A stretch of 64,000 bases of DNA, from positions 186,001 through 250,000 of the forward strand of contig NZ_FOBH01000003.1 in assembly GCF_900109785.1 (NCBI RefSeq). The letters run 5' to 3'. The notes under the pieces were generated by a model. It worked only from the letters and a program-made list of their open reading frames with translations. It did not search any database and was not told the DNA's origin. The stretch comes from Nitrosovibrio tenuis. GTDB lineage: Bacteria > Pseudomonadota > Gammaproteobacteria > Burkholderiales > Nitrosomonadaceae. Positions 17,414-25,752 of this stretch are shown piece by piece. The translations under genes and the position numbers were made by a program. Each line of letters opens with the position of its first letter. Position 1 is the stretch's first letter.

Positions 17414-18359
17414 ATCGGCGCGTATCTGGGCGAACCTGATCTTGATTCTCGCTGCCGTGTTTGCTTTCTCGGCGCTGCTGTCCTGGATCGAACGCCGTTT
17501 GCTCGGCGTCTGGCAGGACCGCTACGGCCCGAACCGGGTGGGGCCGTTCGGTATTCTGCAAATTGTTGCCGATTCGATCAAGCTCCTTACCAAGGAGGAC
17601 TGGGTGCCGCCATTCGCCGACAAGGCGGTGTTCGTGCTGGCGCCGACAATAGTTGCCGTCACTGCGCTGCTTGCATTTGCCGTGGTGCCGATCGCGCCGG
17701 ACATCGGTGTGGTCGACCTGAACATCGGGTTACTGTTTTTTCTCGCCATGTCTTCGCTTGGCGTTTACAGCGTCGTACTGGGCGGATGGGCGTCCAACAA
17801 CAAATATTCGCTGCTCGGCGGTTTTCGCGCGGCGGCACAGATGTTGAGCTACGAGGTTTTCATGGGCCTGGCGCTGATGGGCGTTGTCATGCTCGCCGGT
17901 TCGTTCAACCTGCGCGATATCGTCGCCGCGCAGGAAAATCTCTGGTTCTGCGTACCCCAGATCCTTGGCCTGGCAACTTTTACCGTAGCGGGCATCGCCG
18001 AAGCGCGCCGGCTACCTTTCGATCTGCCCGAGTCGGAGAACGAGCTGGTGGCTGGCTTTCACACCGAATACTCCAGCATGAAGTTCGGCCTGTTTTTCAT
18101 TGGTGAATACGTCGGCATCACCCTTATCTCGGCAATGATCGTCACCTTATTCTTCGGTGGGTGGCTGGGACCGCTACTGCCTCCATTGGTCTGGTTTCTG
18201 CTCAAGACTTTTATCGTCATCGCCTGCTTCGTCCTGCTGCGGGCGGCATTGCCACGGCCCCGCTATGATCAACTGATGGCCTACGGCTGGAAAGTCATGC
18301 TACCGCTCACGCTTGTCAATTTGTTGATCACCGGCGCGGTCGTATTGTCTGCGGCATAA
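17406..18359 (+). CDS. nuoH: NADH-quinone oxidoreductase subunit H
   Basis: This 317-residue, eight-helix membrane subunit lines the quinone chamber. Diagnostic stretches are [19 protein letters not shown] in the first cytoplasmic loop, [19 protein letters not shown] (the charged quinone-cavity loop) and [13 protein letters not shown] near the end. Start ATG 17406 overlaps nuoG by 8 bp. All conserved acidic residues of the cavity loop appear present. Confidence 0.96.
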   Translation: MSESARIWANLILILAAVFAFSALLSWIERRLLGVWQDRYGPNRVGPFGILQIVADSIKLLTKEDWVPPFADKAVFVLAPTIVAVTALLAFAVVPIAPDIGVVDLNIGLLFFLAMSSLGVYSVVLGGWASNNKYSLLGGFRAAAQMLSYEVFMGLALMGVVMLAGSFNLRDIVAAQENLWFCVPQILGLATFTVAGIAEARRLPFDLPESENELVAGFHTEYSSMKFGLFFIGEYVGITLISAMIVTLFFGGWLGPLLPPLVWFLLKTFIVIACFVLLRAALPRPRYDQLMAYGWKVMLPLTLVNLLITGAVVLSAA

Positions 18360-18388
18360 CCTGTTCAGGTAGCTCGGGAGAAGATTGC

Positions 18389-18904
18389 ATGTGGAATTCC
18401 CTGAAGACAATGTGGATCATCTTTCTGCACATGTTCCACCGCCGGGTGACCATTCAGTATCCGGACGAGAAGCCCAAGATTCCGCCGCGCTGGCGCGGAC
18501 GCATCATCCTGAGCCGCGATCCGGATGGGGAGGAACGATGCGTTGCATGCTACCTCTGCGCGGCGGCCTGTCCGGTGGATTGCATCGCACTGCAGGCAAC
18601 CGAGGATGAGCATGGGCGGCGCTACCCTGAATTCTTCCGGATCAATTTTTCGCGTTGCATTTTCTGCGGGTATTGCGAGGAAGCATGCCCTACCGATGCG
18701 ATCCAGCTTACACCCGACTTCGAAATGGGCGAATACAACCGGAAAAACCTGGTGTACGAAAAAGAGGACCTTTTAATCGATGGCACCGGCAAATACCCTG
18801 GCTATAACTTCTACCGGGTAGCCGGGGTTGGAATCGGCGGCAAGCACAAGGGTGATGCCGAGAACGAGGCGCCGCCCGTAGACCCACGTTCGCTGTTGCC
18901 TTGA
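18389..18904 (+). CDS. nuoI: NADH-quinone oxidoreductase subunit I (2x[4Fe-4S])
   Basis: The 171-residue peripheral subunit carries two complete [4Fe-4S] motifs, [12 protein letters not shown] and [12 protein letters not shown], for clusters N6a and N6b that hand electrons to N2 in NuoB. The N-terminal amphipathic helix ([19 protein letters not shown]) docks it to the membrane arm. The start at ATG 18389 lies 30 bp after the nuoH stop with CGGGAGAAG upstream. Confidence 0.96.
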   Translation: MWNSLKTMWIIFLHMFHRRVTIQYPDEKPKIPPRWRGRIILSRDPDGEERCVACYLCAAACPVDCIALQATEDEHGRRYPEFFRINFSRCIFCGYCEEACPTDAIQLTPDFEMGEYNRKNLVYEKEDLLIDGTGKYPGYNFYRVAGVGIGGKHKGDAENEAPPVDPRSLLP

Positions 18905-18950
18905 TCCCGTACCTTAATGAGTATCTTGATTCCTGATTGGGAGGGAGGCC

Positions 18951-19502
18951 ATGGAAGCGACATTCTACTTATCCGCAGCAGTTGCCGTTGCAGCCACGCT
19001 GATGGTCGTTACACGGGCGAGTGCCGTGCATGCGCTGCTCTACCTGATCGTGTCCCTGCTCGCCGTTGCGGTGGTTTTTTTTGTGCTGGGGGCGCCGTTT
19101 GTCGCTGCACTGGAGGTCATCATTTACGCAGGCGCCATCATGGTGCTGTTCGTGTTCGTGATAATGATGCTTAACCTCGGCAATGCCGCAGCGGTTAAGG
19201 AGCGCGAATGGTTGAGGCCCGGCATGTGGATGGGCCCCGCCATACTGTCGGCGTTACTGCTGGCTGAACTGATTTATATCCTTGTGGGGAACGAAGGCGC
19301 CGCAATCGCCGGCAGGGCAGCGGTCGACTCCCGGGAAGTAGGTATTACGCTCTTCGGACCCTATCTCCTCGGTGTCGAGCTGGCTTCGCTGCTGTTACTG
19401 GCGGGGTTGGTCGGCGCATGTCATCTCGGCTGGCACACCGAGTCAGCTTGGAGTTCACATTCTGAGTCCCTTTCGGACAGCCACGGCCATGAGCACGGCT
19501 GA
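18951..19502 (+). CDS. nuoJ: NADH-quinone oxidoreductase subunit J
   Basis: The 183-residue product has five transmembrane helices and the conserved third helix with [19 protein letters not shown], the pi-bulge segment of NuoJ that couples quinone chemistry to the proton channels. It starts at ATG 18951 after GGGAGG and ends in a His/Ser-rich hydrophilic tail. The nuoK start lies inside its 3' end. Confidence 0.95.
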   Translation: MEATFYLSAAVAVAATLMVVTRASAVHALLYLIVSLLAVAVVFFVLGAPFVAALEVIIYAGAIMVLFVFVIMMLNLGNAAAVKEREWLRPGMWMGPAILSALLLAELIYILVGNEGAAIAGRAAVDSREVGITLFGPYLLGVELASLLLLAGLVGACHLGWHTESAWSSHSESLSDSHGHEHG

Positions 19503-19839
19503 GGCTGTCGCGTCCGCCGCTACCACTGTTGCGGCCGCTATTCCCATGCATCACGGCCTGCTGCTCGCCGCAATCCTTTTCGTGCTGGGAATGGTCGGCA
19601 TCCTGGTCAGACGCAACCTGATCTTCATCCTGATGTCGATCGAGATCATGCTGAACGCCGCCGGGCTTGCCTTCGTGGTCGCCGGTTCGCACTGGGCGCA
19701 GGCCGACGGTCAGGTAATGTTCATCTTTATCCTGTCTGTGGCGGCGGCTGAAGTCTCTGTCGGCCTGGCATTGCTGCTGCTGTTGCATCGCCGCTTCCAG
19801 ACGCTCGATGCAGACGCGGTGAGCAAGATGCGGGGATAA
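19489..19839 (+). CDS. nuoK: NADH-quinone oxidoreductase subunit K
   Basis: The protein has three transmembrane helices with the essential glutamates in [13 protein letters not shown] and [13 protein letters not shown]; the tail [11 protein letters not shown] matches the conserved C-terminus. From ATG 19489 it is 116 residues, about 16 longer at the N-terminus than the usual 100, with [15 protein letters not shown] (ATG 19546) aligning to the common start. ATG 19489 overlaps nuoJ by 14 bp and is plausible by coupling; the shorter start is a real alternative. Confidence 0.93.
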   Translation: MSTAEAVASAATTVAAAIPMHHGLLLAAILFVLGMVGILVRRNLIFILMSIEIMLNAAGLAFVVAGSHWAQADGQVMFIFILSVAAAEVSVGLALLLLLHRRFQTLDADAVSKMRG

Positions 19840-19840
19840 C

Positions 19841-21814
19841 GTGTTACCCCTGCTCTGGCTTATTCCCACGCTGCCTCTGGCCGGTTTCCTGATGCTGGCA
19901 CTGGGCGGAAGCCACTTGAGCCGGCGCAGTGTCGCGGTAATTGGAACTGGCTCCGTGGCTCTCTCGGCACTCATCGCCATTCTGATCGCGATCGACTTCA
20001 TCGCTGCAAGACCGCCGGGTCTCGCTTTTCAGCAGGAAGCATGGGTCTGGATCGCCACAGCCGATTTCTCACCGAAGATTGGCTTTTACCTCGATGCGTT
20101 ATCGCTAGTGATGGTGCTGGTTGTGACTGTCGTCAGCTTTCTGATCCATCTGTATTCCACAGAATTCATGATTAACGATGAAGGCTACGCGCGCTTCTTC
20201 GCCTACATGAATCTCTTTGTCGGCTCGATGTGCATCCTTGTGCTTGCTGACAACCTGCTGTTTCTTTACTTGGGCTGGGAAGGAGTGGGATTGTGCAGCT
20301 ATCTGCTGATCGGATTCTGGTATCGGGACCCTGATAACGGGCGCGCGGCGCGCAAAGCGTTTATCGTGACCCGGATCGGCGATACCGCTATGGCGCTCGG
20401 CCTTTCTCTGCTGTTTACTCATCTGGGAACCCTTGATATCCAGCCGTTGATGCAGCGCGTGACGCAGCAGTGGCCGGAGGGGTCGGAGCTCGCTATTCTC
20501 GCTGCAGCGCTTTTGCTTGCCGGTGCGGTGGGCAAATCTGCCCAGCTCCCGCTACAGACGTGGCTGCCTGACGCAATGGCCGGCCCCACGCCGGTGAGCG
20601 CGCTGATCCATGCTGCGACGATGGTAACGGCAGGTGTATATCTGATCGCCCGCACGCATGCGCTCTTTTCGCTTGCGCCACCCGTACAACTGGCGGTAGC
20701 AGTAATAGGCGCCCTTACCCTGCTGCTGGCAGGGTTCAGTGCACTTGCCCAAAAAGACATCAAGCGCGTGCTCGCGTATTCGACCATCAGCCAGATCGGC
20801 TATATGTTCCTCGCGCTAGGAGTGGGCGCCTGGTCCGCAGCGATCTTTCACCTGATGACGCACGCCTTCTTCAAGGCTTTGCTGTTCCTGAGCGCAGGGG
20901 TGGTCATCAGGAGTCTGCACGAGGAACATAACATTTTCCGGATGGGTGGACTGAGAAAAAAACTGCCCGTCGCATTCTGGACTTTTCTGATTGGCAGCGC
21001 ATCGCTCGCGGCGCTGCCGCTCGTTACTGCGGGCTTCTACAGCAAGGACCTGATCCTGTGGCAAGTCTGGTCATCGGCGCAAGGAAATTCATGGCTATGG
21101 GTGGCGGGTTGGGCGGGCGCGATACTTACCGGCTTCTACATCTTTCGCGTGGTGTTTCTCGTTTTTTTTGGCGAAGCGAGGACTGCCGTGCCTCTCGAAA
21201 CCAAGCGGCCGGGCTTGCGCATAACCATACCGCTCGTAGTCCTTGCAACCCTCTCTCTGACTGGCGGATGGATTGAAACCCCACCTTTTCTCGGCAATTT
21301 AACGCTGTTTTCCGACTTTGTTCAGCATGCCTTGCCGCCGGCTCAGGTCATTCATGACGGTAAAAATGACCAAACCATTCTGGAGCTGCTCGCAATTGCT
21401 GCTTCTCTTGGCAGTATCGCTTTGGCATATCTGCTGTTCCTGCGGTATCCATACTTTATCCATAGCCTGATGCTGATTCCAGTATTGGCAAGAATCAGGA
21501 AGTTTTGGGGATCCGGCTGGGGTTTCGACTGGCTTTATGACAATCTGATCATACGGCCCTATCTCTGGCTTGCGTACGCCGATCGGCATGACGTGATCGA
21601 CAATATCTACAGCATGGCGATTTCATGCACCCTCAGGTGGCTCCAGAAGATCGATCGGCACGACGTGATCGACAATATCTACAGCGGCCTGGCCGAGCTT
21701 TGTCTGTTTCTCTATCGTGCCTTGAGTGCAACGCAAAGCGGACAGGTACGCCGCTACGCGGCGGCGATTGCCGCCGGATCGATCGGTATTATATTCATGG
21801 GGGTATTCGCATGA
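19841..21814 (+). CDS. nuoL: NADH-quinone oxidoreductase subunit L (antiporter-like), with C-terminal duplication
   Basis: The 657-residue distal proton-pumping subunit is longer than typical NuoL (about 613). The antiporter core is intact: LGWEGVGLCSYLLIGFWY, the lysine helix GKSAQLPLQTWLPDAMAGPTP and the HAATMVTAGVYL segment. The long lateral helix region near the C-terminus contains DRHDVIDNIYS twice, 24 residues apart, reflecting a 72-bp period in DNA; this accounts for part of the extra length. The start is GTG 19841, one base after the nuoK stop; the end overlaps nuoM by 4 bp (ATGA). Confidence 0.95.
   Translation: MLPLLWLIPTLPLAGFLMLALGGSHLSRRSVAVIGTGSVALSALIAILIAIDFIAARPPGLAFQQEAWVWIATADFSPKIGFYLDALSLVMVLVVTVVSFLIHLYSTEFMINDEGYARFFAYMNLFVGSMCILVLADNLLFLYLGWEGVGLCSYLLIGFWYRDPDNGRAARKAFIVTRIGDTAMALGLSLLFTHLGTLDIQPLMQRVTQQWPEGSELAILAAALLLAGAVGKSAQLPLQTWLPDAMAGPTPVSALIHAATMVTAGVYLIARTHALFSLAPPVQLAVAVIGALTLLLAGFSALAQKDIKRVLAYSTISQIGYMFLALGVGAWSAAIFHLMTHAFFKALLFLSAGVVIRSLHEEHNIFRMGGLRKKLPVAFWTFLIGSASLAALPLVTAGFYSKDLILWQVWSSAQGNSWLWVAGWAGAILTGFYIFRVVFLVFFGEARTAVPLETKRPGLRITIPLVVLATLSLTGGWIETPPFLGNLTLFSDFVQHALPPAQVIHDGKNDQTILELLAIAASLGSIALAYLLFLRYPYFIHSLMLIPVLARIRKFWGSGWGFDWLYDNLIIRPYLWLAYADRHDVIDNIYSMAISCTLRWLQKIDRHDVIDNIYSGLAELCLFLYRALSATQSGQVRRYAAAIAAGSIGIIFMGVFA
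21581..21685 (+). repeat. 33-bp near-identical repeat, 72-bp period, inside nuoL
   Basis: Positions 21581-21613 and 21653-21685 differ at one base (CATG versus CACG) and encode DRHDVIDNIYS twice in frame. The 72-bp period equals 24 codons, so the reading frame is kept. The intervening and following residues differ (MAISCTLRWLQKI versus GLAELCLFLYRAL), but both are amphipathic helices. Confidence 0.92.
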
Positions 21815-23313
21815 TCCTCACTGCATTAATTTTCATCCTGGTAGCGGGCGGTTTGCTGTCGTGGATGGCGGATCGCTGGCATCCAGGCGCGGCAAAGTGG
21901 CTCGCATTGGCCACGGTGGGGGTCGAGCTCGTATTGGCGATATGGCTTTGGCTGCAGTCTGCCAGCGCTATGGCTCTTCCCGCTCACGTGGGGTGGCTTG
22001 GCGAGATCAGGGCGGAGTGGATTCCGCGTTTCGGAGTGAGCTTTCATCTGGCCATGGATGGAATAAGCCTCATCCTGGTCGTGCTGACCGCTTTTCTGGG
22101 GATGGTATCGGTGGCATGTTCCTGGACGGAAATCCAGGAGCGTGCCGGGTTCTTTTACTTCAACCTGCTATGGACTCTGGCAGGGGCGGTCGGCGTATTC
22201 CTTGCGCTGGACCTATTTCTATTTTTCTTCTTCTGGGAGCTGATGCTGGTGCCGATGTATTTCATGATTGCGATCTGGGGCCATGAGAAGCGGCTGTATG
22301 CATCGATCAAGTTCTTCATTTTCGTCGAGGGGAGCGGTCTGCTCATGCTGGTGGCAATTCTTGCGCTGGTATTCGTCCACTACCGCAGCACTGGAGTCCT
22401 GACATTCGATTATTTCGAGCTGTTGAATACGGCCATGTCTCCCTCCACCGAGCTGTGGATCATGCTCGGCTTTTTCATTGCGTTCGCAGTCAAGACGCCC
22501 ATCGTGCCATTTCACAGCTGGCTGCCGGACGCACATACCGAGGCGCCGACAGCAGGAAGCGTGATTCTTGCAGGGGTGCTGCTGAAAACCGGAGCCTACG
22601 GGCTATTGCGCTTCGTTGTTCCGCTATTTCCCGAGGCGGCGGGGTATTTTGCCCCGGTGGCGATGGCGTTGGGAGCAGCCGGAGTTCTCTATGGCGCTTT
22701 CCTGGCGTTCGCCCAGACGGATTTCAAGCGCCTCGTGGCCTACACCAGCGTGAGTCACCTGGGTTTCGTGGTGCTTGGAATATTCGCCTGGAATCCCTGG
22801 TCGCTTGGAGGCGCGGTAATGCAAATGATCGCGCATGGCATCAGTACGGGGGCACTGTTTGTAATCGCAGGAATTTTGCAGGAGCGGACCCACACACGCG
22901 ATATGCGTCGCTTTGAAGGCCTGTGGAGCGTCATGCCGCGGCTGGCGGCAATGGGATTGTTTTTTGCCATTGCCGCGCTTGGGCTGCCGGGAATGGGTAA
23001 TTTCGTCGGGGAATTCCTGATACTGATGGGATTATACCGCGCCAGCAGCGTGCTGGCGTCCGTCGCGGCCGTGGCATTTGTCGCCAGTGTCGTGTATGCG
23101 CTTGCGCTGGTGCAGAAAACTTTTCATGGCGAGAATACGCATGGTTGGCAACTACATGATCTGTCAGGCCGGGAAATGGCGACCTTGTATTCAATGGCGG
23201 CCATTACCCTATGGCTGGGGTTGTACCCGCAGCCGGTGCTGGATGCCGCGCCAAACACCGCAAATAGTCCGCCTGCGATTGTTGTCAGTCAGCATCAGGC
23301 GAACATGGAATGA
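21811..23313 (+). CDS. nuoM: NADH-quinone oxidoreductase subunit M (antiporter-like)
   Basis: The 500-residue proton-pumping membrane subunit has the conserved glutamate helix FFFFWELMLVPMYFMI and lysine helix AVKTPIVPFHSWLPDAHTEAPT, plus the second-half FKRLVAYTSVSHLGFV. ATG 21811 overlaps the nuoL stop in ATGA, and its own end overlaps nuoN in the same way. Length is normal for the family. Confidence 0.96.
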   Translation: MILTALIFILVAGGLLSWMADRWHPGAAKWLALATVGVELVLAIWLWLQSASAMALPAHVGWLGEIRAEWIPRFGVSFHLAMDGISLILVVLTAFLGMVSVACSWTEIQERAGFFYFNLLWTLAGAVGVFLALDLFLFFFFWELMLVPMYFMIAIWGHEKRLYASIKFFIFVEGSGLLMLVAILALVFVHYRSTGVLTFDYFELLNTAMSPSTELWIMLGFFIAFAVKTPIVPFHSWLPDAHTEAPTAGSVILAGVLLKTGAYGLLRFVVPLFPEAAGYFAPVAMALGAAGVLYGAFLAFAQTDFKRLVAYTSVSHLGFVVLGIFAWNPWSLGGAVMQMIAHGISTGALFVIAGILQERTHTRDMRRFEGLWSVMPRLAAMGLFFAIAALGLPGMGNFVGEFLILMGLYRASSVLASVAAVAFVASVVYALALVQKTFHGENTHGWQLHDLSGREMATLYSMAAITLWLGLYPQPVLDAAPNTANSPPAIVVSQHQANME

Positions 23314-24806
23314 ATTCAATATATCCTGATCTGATAGCCTTGTCGCCGCTCATCCTTCTTGCTGTATCCGCGGTAGTGGTGATGCTGGCCGCGGCATTTT
23401 ATCGCAATCCCCGGCCAGTCATAATGTTGACGCTCCTCGGATTGATTCTGTCATTTACATCATTGTTTCTGCCTCAGAGCATCGCGTCTCGTCAGGTCAC
23501 AGCTCTGCTGGTACTGGATCACTATGCGCTGTTTTTTATCGGGCTCATCGTTGTCGCGACCTTTGTCGTCGCGGTGTTGTGTTACCGCTACTTCGGCGGA
23601 AACGAAAGCCGGCATGAAGCGCTTTACATCCTGTTACTGCTGGCCGCCCTTGGCGGTGGGGTTCTCGTGGCAAGCAGCCATTTTGCTTCGTTTCTCCTGG
23701 GTCTGGAACTGCTCAGCATTTCGTTGTTTGCATTGATCGCCTATCCGCGGTTCACAGAGCGTCCTCTCGAAGCGGGAATCAAGTACCTGATCCTGGCAGG
23801 GTTCTCATCCGGATTGCTTTTGTTCGGCATGGCGCTGGTCTACGCCCAGCTTGGAACGATGCAGTTTGCGAAAATCGGAACAATGCTTACCGCGCCGGAT
23901 CAGGCGTTGGAGCTCTACGGGTTGGCGGGGCTCGCGCTGATTGTGACAGGTGTCGGATTCAAGCTGGCCCTGGTGCCCTTCCATATGTGGACTCCGGATG
24001 TCTATGAAGGTGCACCCGCGCCCATTACCGCATTCATCGCCACTGTTTCAAAGGGCGCCATGCTTGCCCTGCTGCTGCGCTATTTCCTGATGGCGGGAGC
24101 GTACCAGTCGCATCAGATCACATTCGCATTGAGCCTGGTTGCCGTCACGTCGATCCTGGTTGGCAACCTGCTCGCCCTGTTACAGGATAACATCAAGCGG
24201 ATTCTTGCATATTCTTCCATTGCCCAGCTTGGCTATCTGCTGGTCGGGTTTCTGGCTTTTGATCCGCTGGCAATCGAGGCGGTAGCTTATTTTCTTACGG
24301 CCTATTTTGTCACCATGCTGGGTGCGTTCGGCGTGGTAACGGTACGGTCCGGCGGGTTCAATGGCGGGGACAATGATGGGTCCGGTGGCGTAGCGGAACG
24401 GGATAGCGACAGGCTTGCGGATTATGCCGGTCTGTTCTGGCATAGACCGTGGCTGGCGGGGGTTTTTACCGCCATGCTATTATCGCTGGCCGGAATTCCG
24501 CTGACGATGGGCTTTATCGGCAAGTTCTATATATTGGCTGCTGGCGTGGAAGCATCGTTGTGGATACCCGTGATTGCATTGGTTATTGGTAGCACCATCG
24601 GGCTCTTCTATTACCTGCGTATTATCGCAGTGATGTGTGCGCCGGGCTCGCAGGCAATCACTGAACCAACCATGAGGCCCGTTGCATCACCCTCTCTTGT
24701 GGAAAGTGTGATGCTGGCGGCGCTGGCGTTATTACTTATATGGCTGGGCGTCTTTCCGGCTCAGCTTATTGATGTGCTTGAAGGAACGGTTGTTAATTTA
24801 AGTTGA
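23310..24806 (+). CDS. nuoN: NADH-quinone oxidoreductase subunit N (antiporter-like)
   Basis: The 498-residue third antiporter-like subunit is recognisable by FKLALVPFHMWTPDVYEGAP (channel lysine helix) and DNIKRILAYSSIAQLGYLLVG. It carries a hydrophilic insertion around residues 345-370 (GGFNGGDNDGSGGVAERDSD) in the loop after the second half-repeat, slightly longer and more glycine-rich than usual. It is the last nuo gene; no convincing intrinsic terminator follows within 80 bp, so downstream small genes may be co-transcribed. Confidence 0.96.
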   Translation: MNSIYPDLIALSPLILLAVSAVVVMLAAAFYRNPRPVIMLTLLGLILSFTSLFLPQSIASRQVTALLVLDHYALFFIGLIVVATFVVAVLCYRYFGGNESRHEALYILLLLAALGGGVLVASSHFASFLLGLELLSISLFALIAYPRFTERPLEAGIKYLILAGFSSGLLLFGMALVYAQLGTMQFAKIGTMLTAPDQALELYGLAGLALIVTGVGFKLALVPFHMWTPDVYEGAPAPITAFIATVSKGAMLALLLRYFLMAGAYQSHQITFALSLVAVTSILVGNLLALLQDNIKRILAYSSIAQLGYLLVGFLAFDPLAIEAVAYFLTAYFVTMLGAFGVVTVRSGGFNGGDNDGSGGVAERDSDRLADYAGLFWHRPWLAGVFTAMLLSLAGIPLTMGFIGKFYILAAGVEASLWIPVIALVIGSTIGLFYYLRIIAVMCAPGSQAITEPTMRPVASPSLVESVMLAALALLLIWLGVFPAQLIDVLEGTVVNLS

Positions 24807-24887
24807 TTGCCCGTATTCGGTTGCTCTGTTCCAACATAACATGAGGGGCTTTTAGAAGGTAAGGAAAAGGAAAAGGGAAATGTAAAA

Positions 24888-25058
24888 ATGCGTGACCCGG
24901 AAATACCGTCCGACCCCGATACGATTTCATGTGAAGTATGCTTCAAGGAGATCCCTGTATCCGAGGCAGTGAACGAAGAAGCGACCGACTACGTCCTGCA
25001 TTTTTGCGGGCTGGAGTGTTACTCGGAATGGAGGAAGCAAGGAAGAGCTTCGGAATGA
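24888..25058 (+). CDS. DUF3330 domain protein
   Basis: This 56-residue frame, too short for many gene callers, encodes a cysteine pair protein: ISCEVCFKEIP, then YVLHFCGLECYSEWR. The CxxC...CxxxC pattern with SEAVNEEATDY between them is the DUF3330 family, a small probable zinc-binding protein often found near mobile or detoxification genes. It begins at ATG 24888 after purine-rich sequence (AAAAGGGAAATG), 81 bp after nuoN on the same strand. Function unknown. Confidence 0.7.
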   Translation: MRDPEIPSDPDTISCEVCFKEIPVSEAVNEEATDYVLHFCGLECYSEWRKQGRASE

Positions 25059-25157
25059 GGACATCGGGTCAGGACCCACCAGCCCACTTTGCAGGCCGGA
25101 AAATATATAGGTACCGTACATGGACGAGGGATGACGGTCGTGAAAAGGAGGTGGACC

Positions 25158-25436
25158 ATGGCAGCGACGGCGGCTGAAAGAATTGTGGTTCAGGCCACCC
25201 CGAAAAGTGATCTGCTTAAAGCTAAAAAAACTGGGAATTTCTGTTGGGGAATTGATGCGTCTCAGGATCACTCAGATGAGCATGTCAAAGCGGATGAAGC
25301 ATTAGGCATTCTTGACGATAAGGCCAACGCTGCGGCAGGCTGGGAATCTGACTCCATTGGCGACGTGCTGGCGTTTGTGGAAGCCAGCAATAAGCGGATA
25401 GCCGTAATGGAAGCTATAAAGCATCTTAAAATATAG
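25158..25436 (+). CDS. small unknown protein
   Basis: A 92-residue soluble acidic protein starting MAATAAERIVVQATPKSD at ATG 25158, supported by an excellent AGGAGGTG ribosome binding site. The segment FCWGIDASQDHSDEHVKADEALGIL has no motif I recognise; the C-terminal half is predicted helical. It lies 100 bp after the DUF3330 gene on the same strand and may share its transcript. Confidence 0.5.
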   Translation: MAATAAERIVVQATPKSDLLKAKKTGNFCWGIDASQDHSDEHVKADEALGILDDKANAAAGWESDSIGDVLAFVEASNKRIAVMEAIKHLKI

Positions 25437-25488
25437 AGAGGGATGTTTTATAGGCGTTACGGATCGCGTATGAGGTGTCCTGACCTCA

Positions 25489-25623
25489 ATGATAAAGCTG
25501 GAGGATGAAGTGGTCCGCCAAAGTACCATAATCAACACTCAGCAGGGAAAGATTGAAAATCTGACGAAGCGTATCATCAGACTTGAAGCAACGCTCGATC
25601 TGCTTATGCGCGTGAGCGAATAA
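25489..25623 (+). CDS. possible small coiled-coil protein
   Basis: A 44-residue frame (MIKLEDEVVRQSTIINTQQG... to LLMRVSE) shows heptad-like hydrophobic spacing (IINTQQGKIENLTKRIIRL) typical of a short coiled coil. A plausible CTGGAGG lies inside rather than before the start, so translation is uncertain. It shares the strand and spacing of the preceding small genes. The rest of the 25437-25752 gap shows nothing else. Confidence 0.3.
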   Translation: MIKLEDEVVRQSTIINTQQGKIENLTKRIIRLEATLDLLMRVSE

Positions 25624-25752
25624 GAAACTTCGGCCGGCTAGTACACGCGGACGTGTTTCATTGTGAACTGAACGAGCAAATCGCGCCTCAGGCAGAGCGG
25701 AAAGGCACACTGAGAGCCAACGGATGCCAGCGAGAACGCAGCTTTCCCTCGA

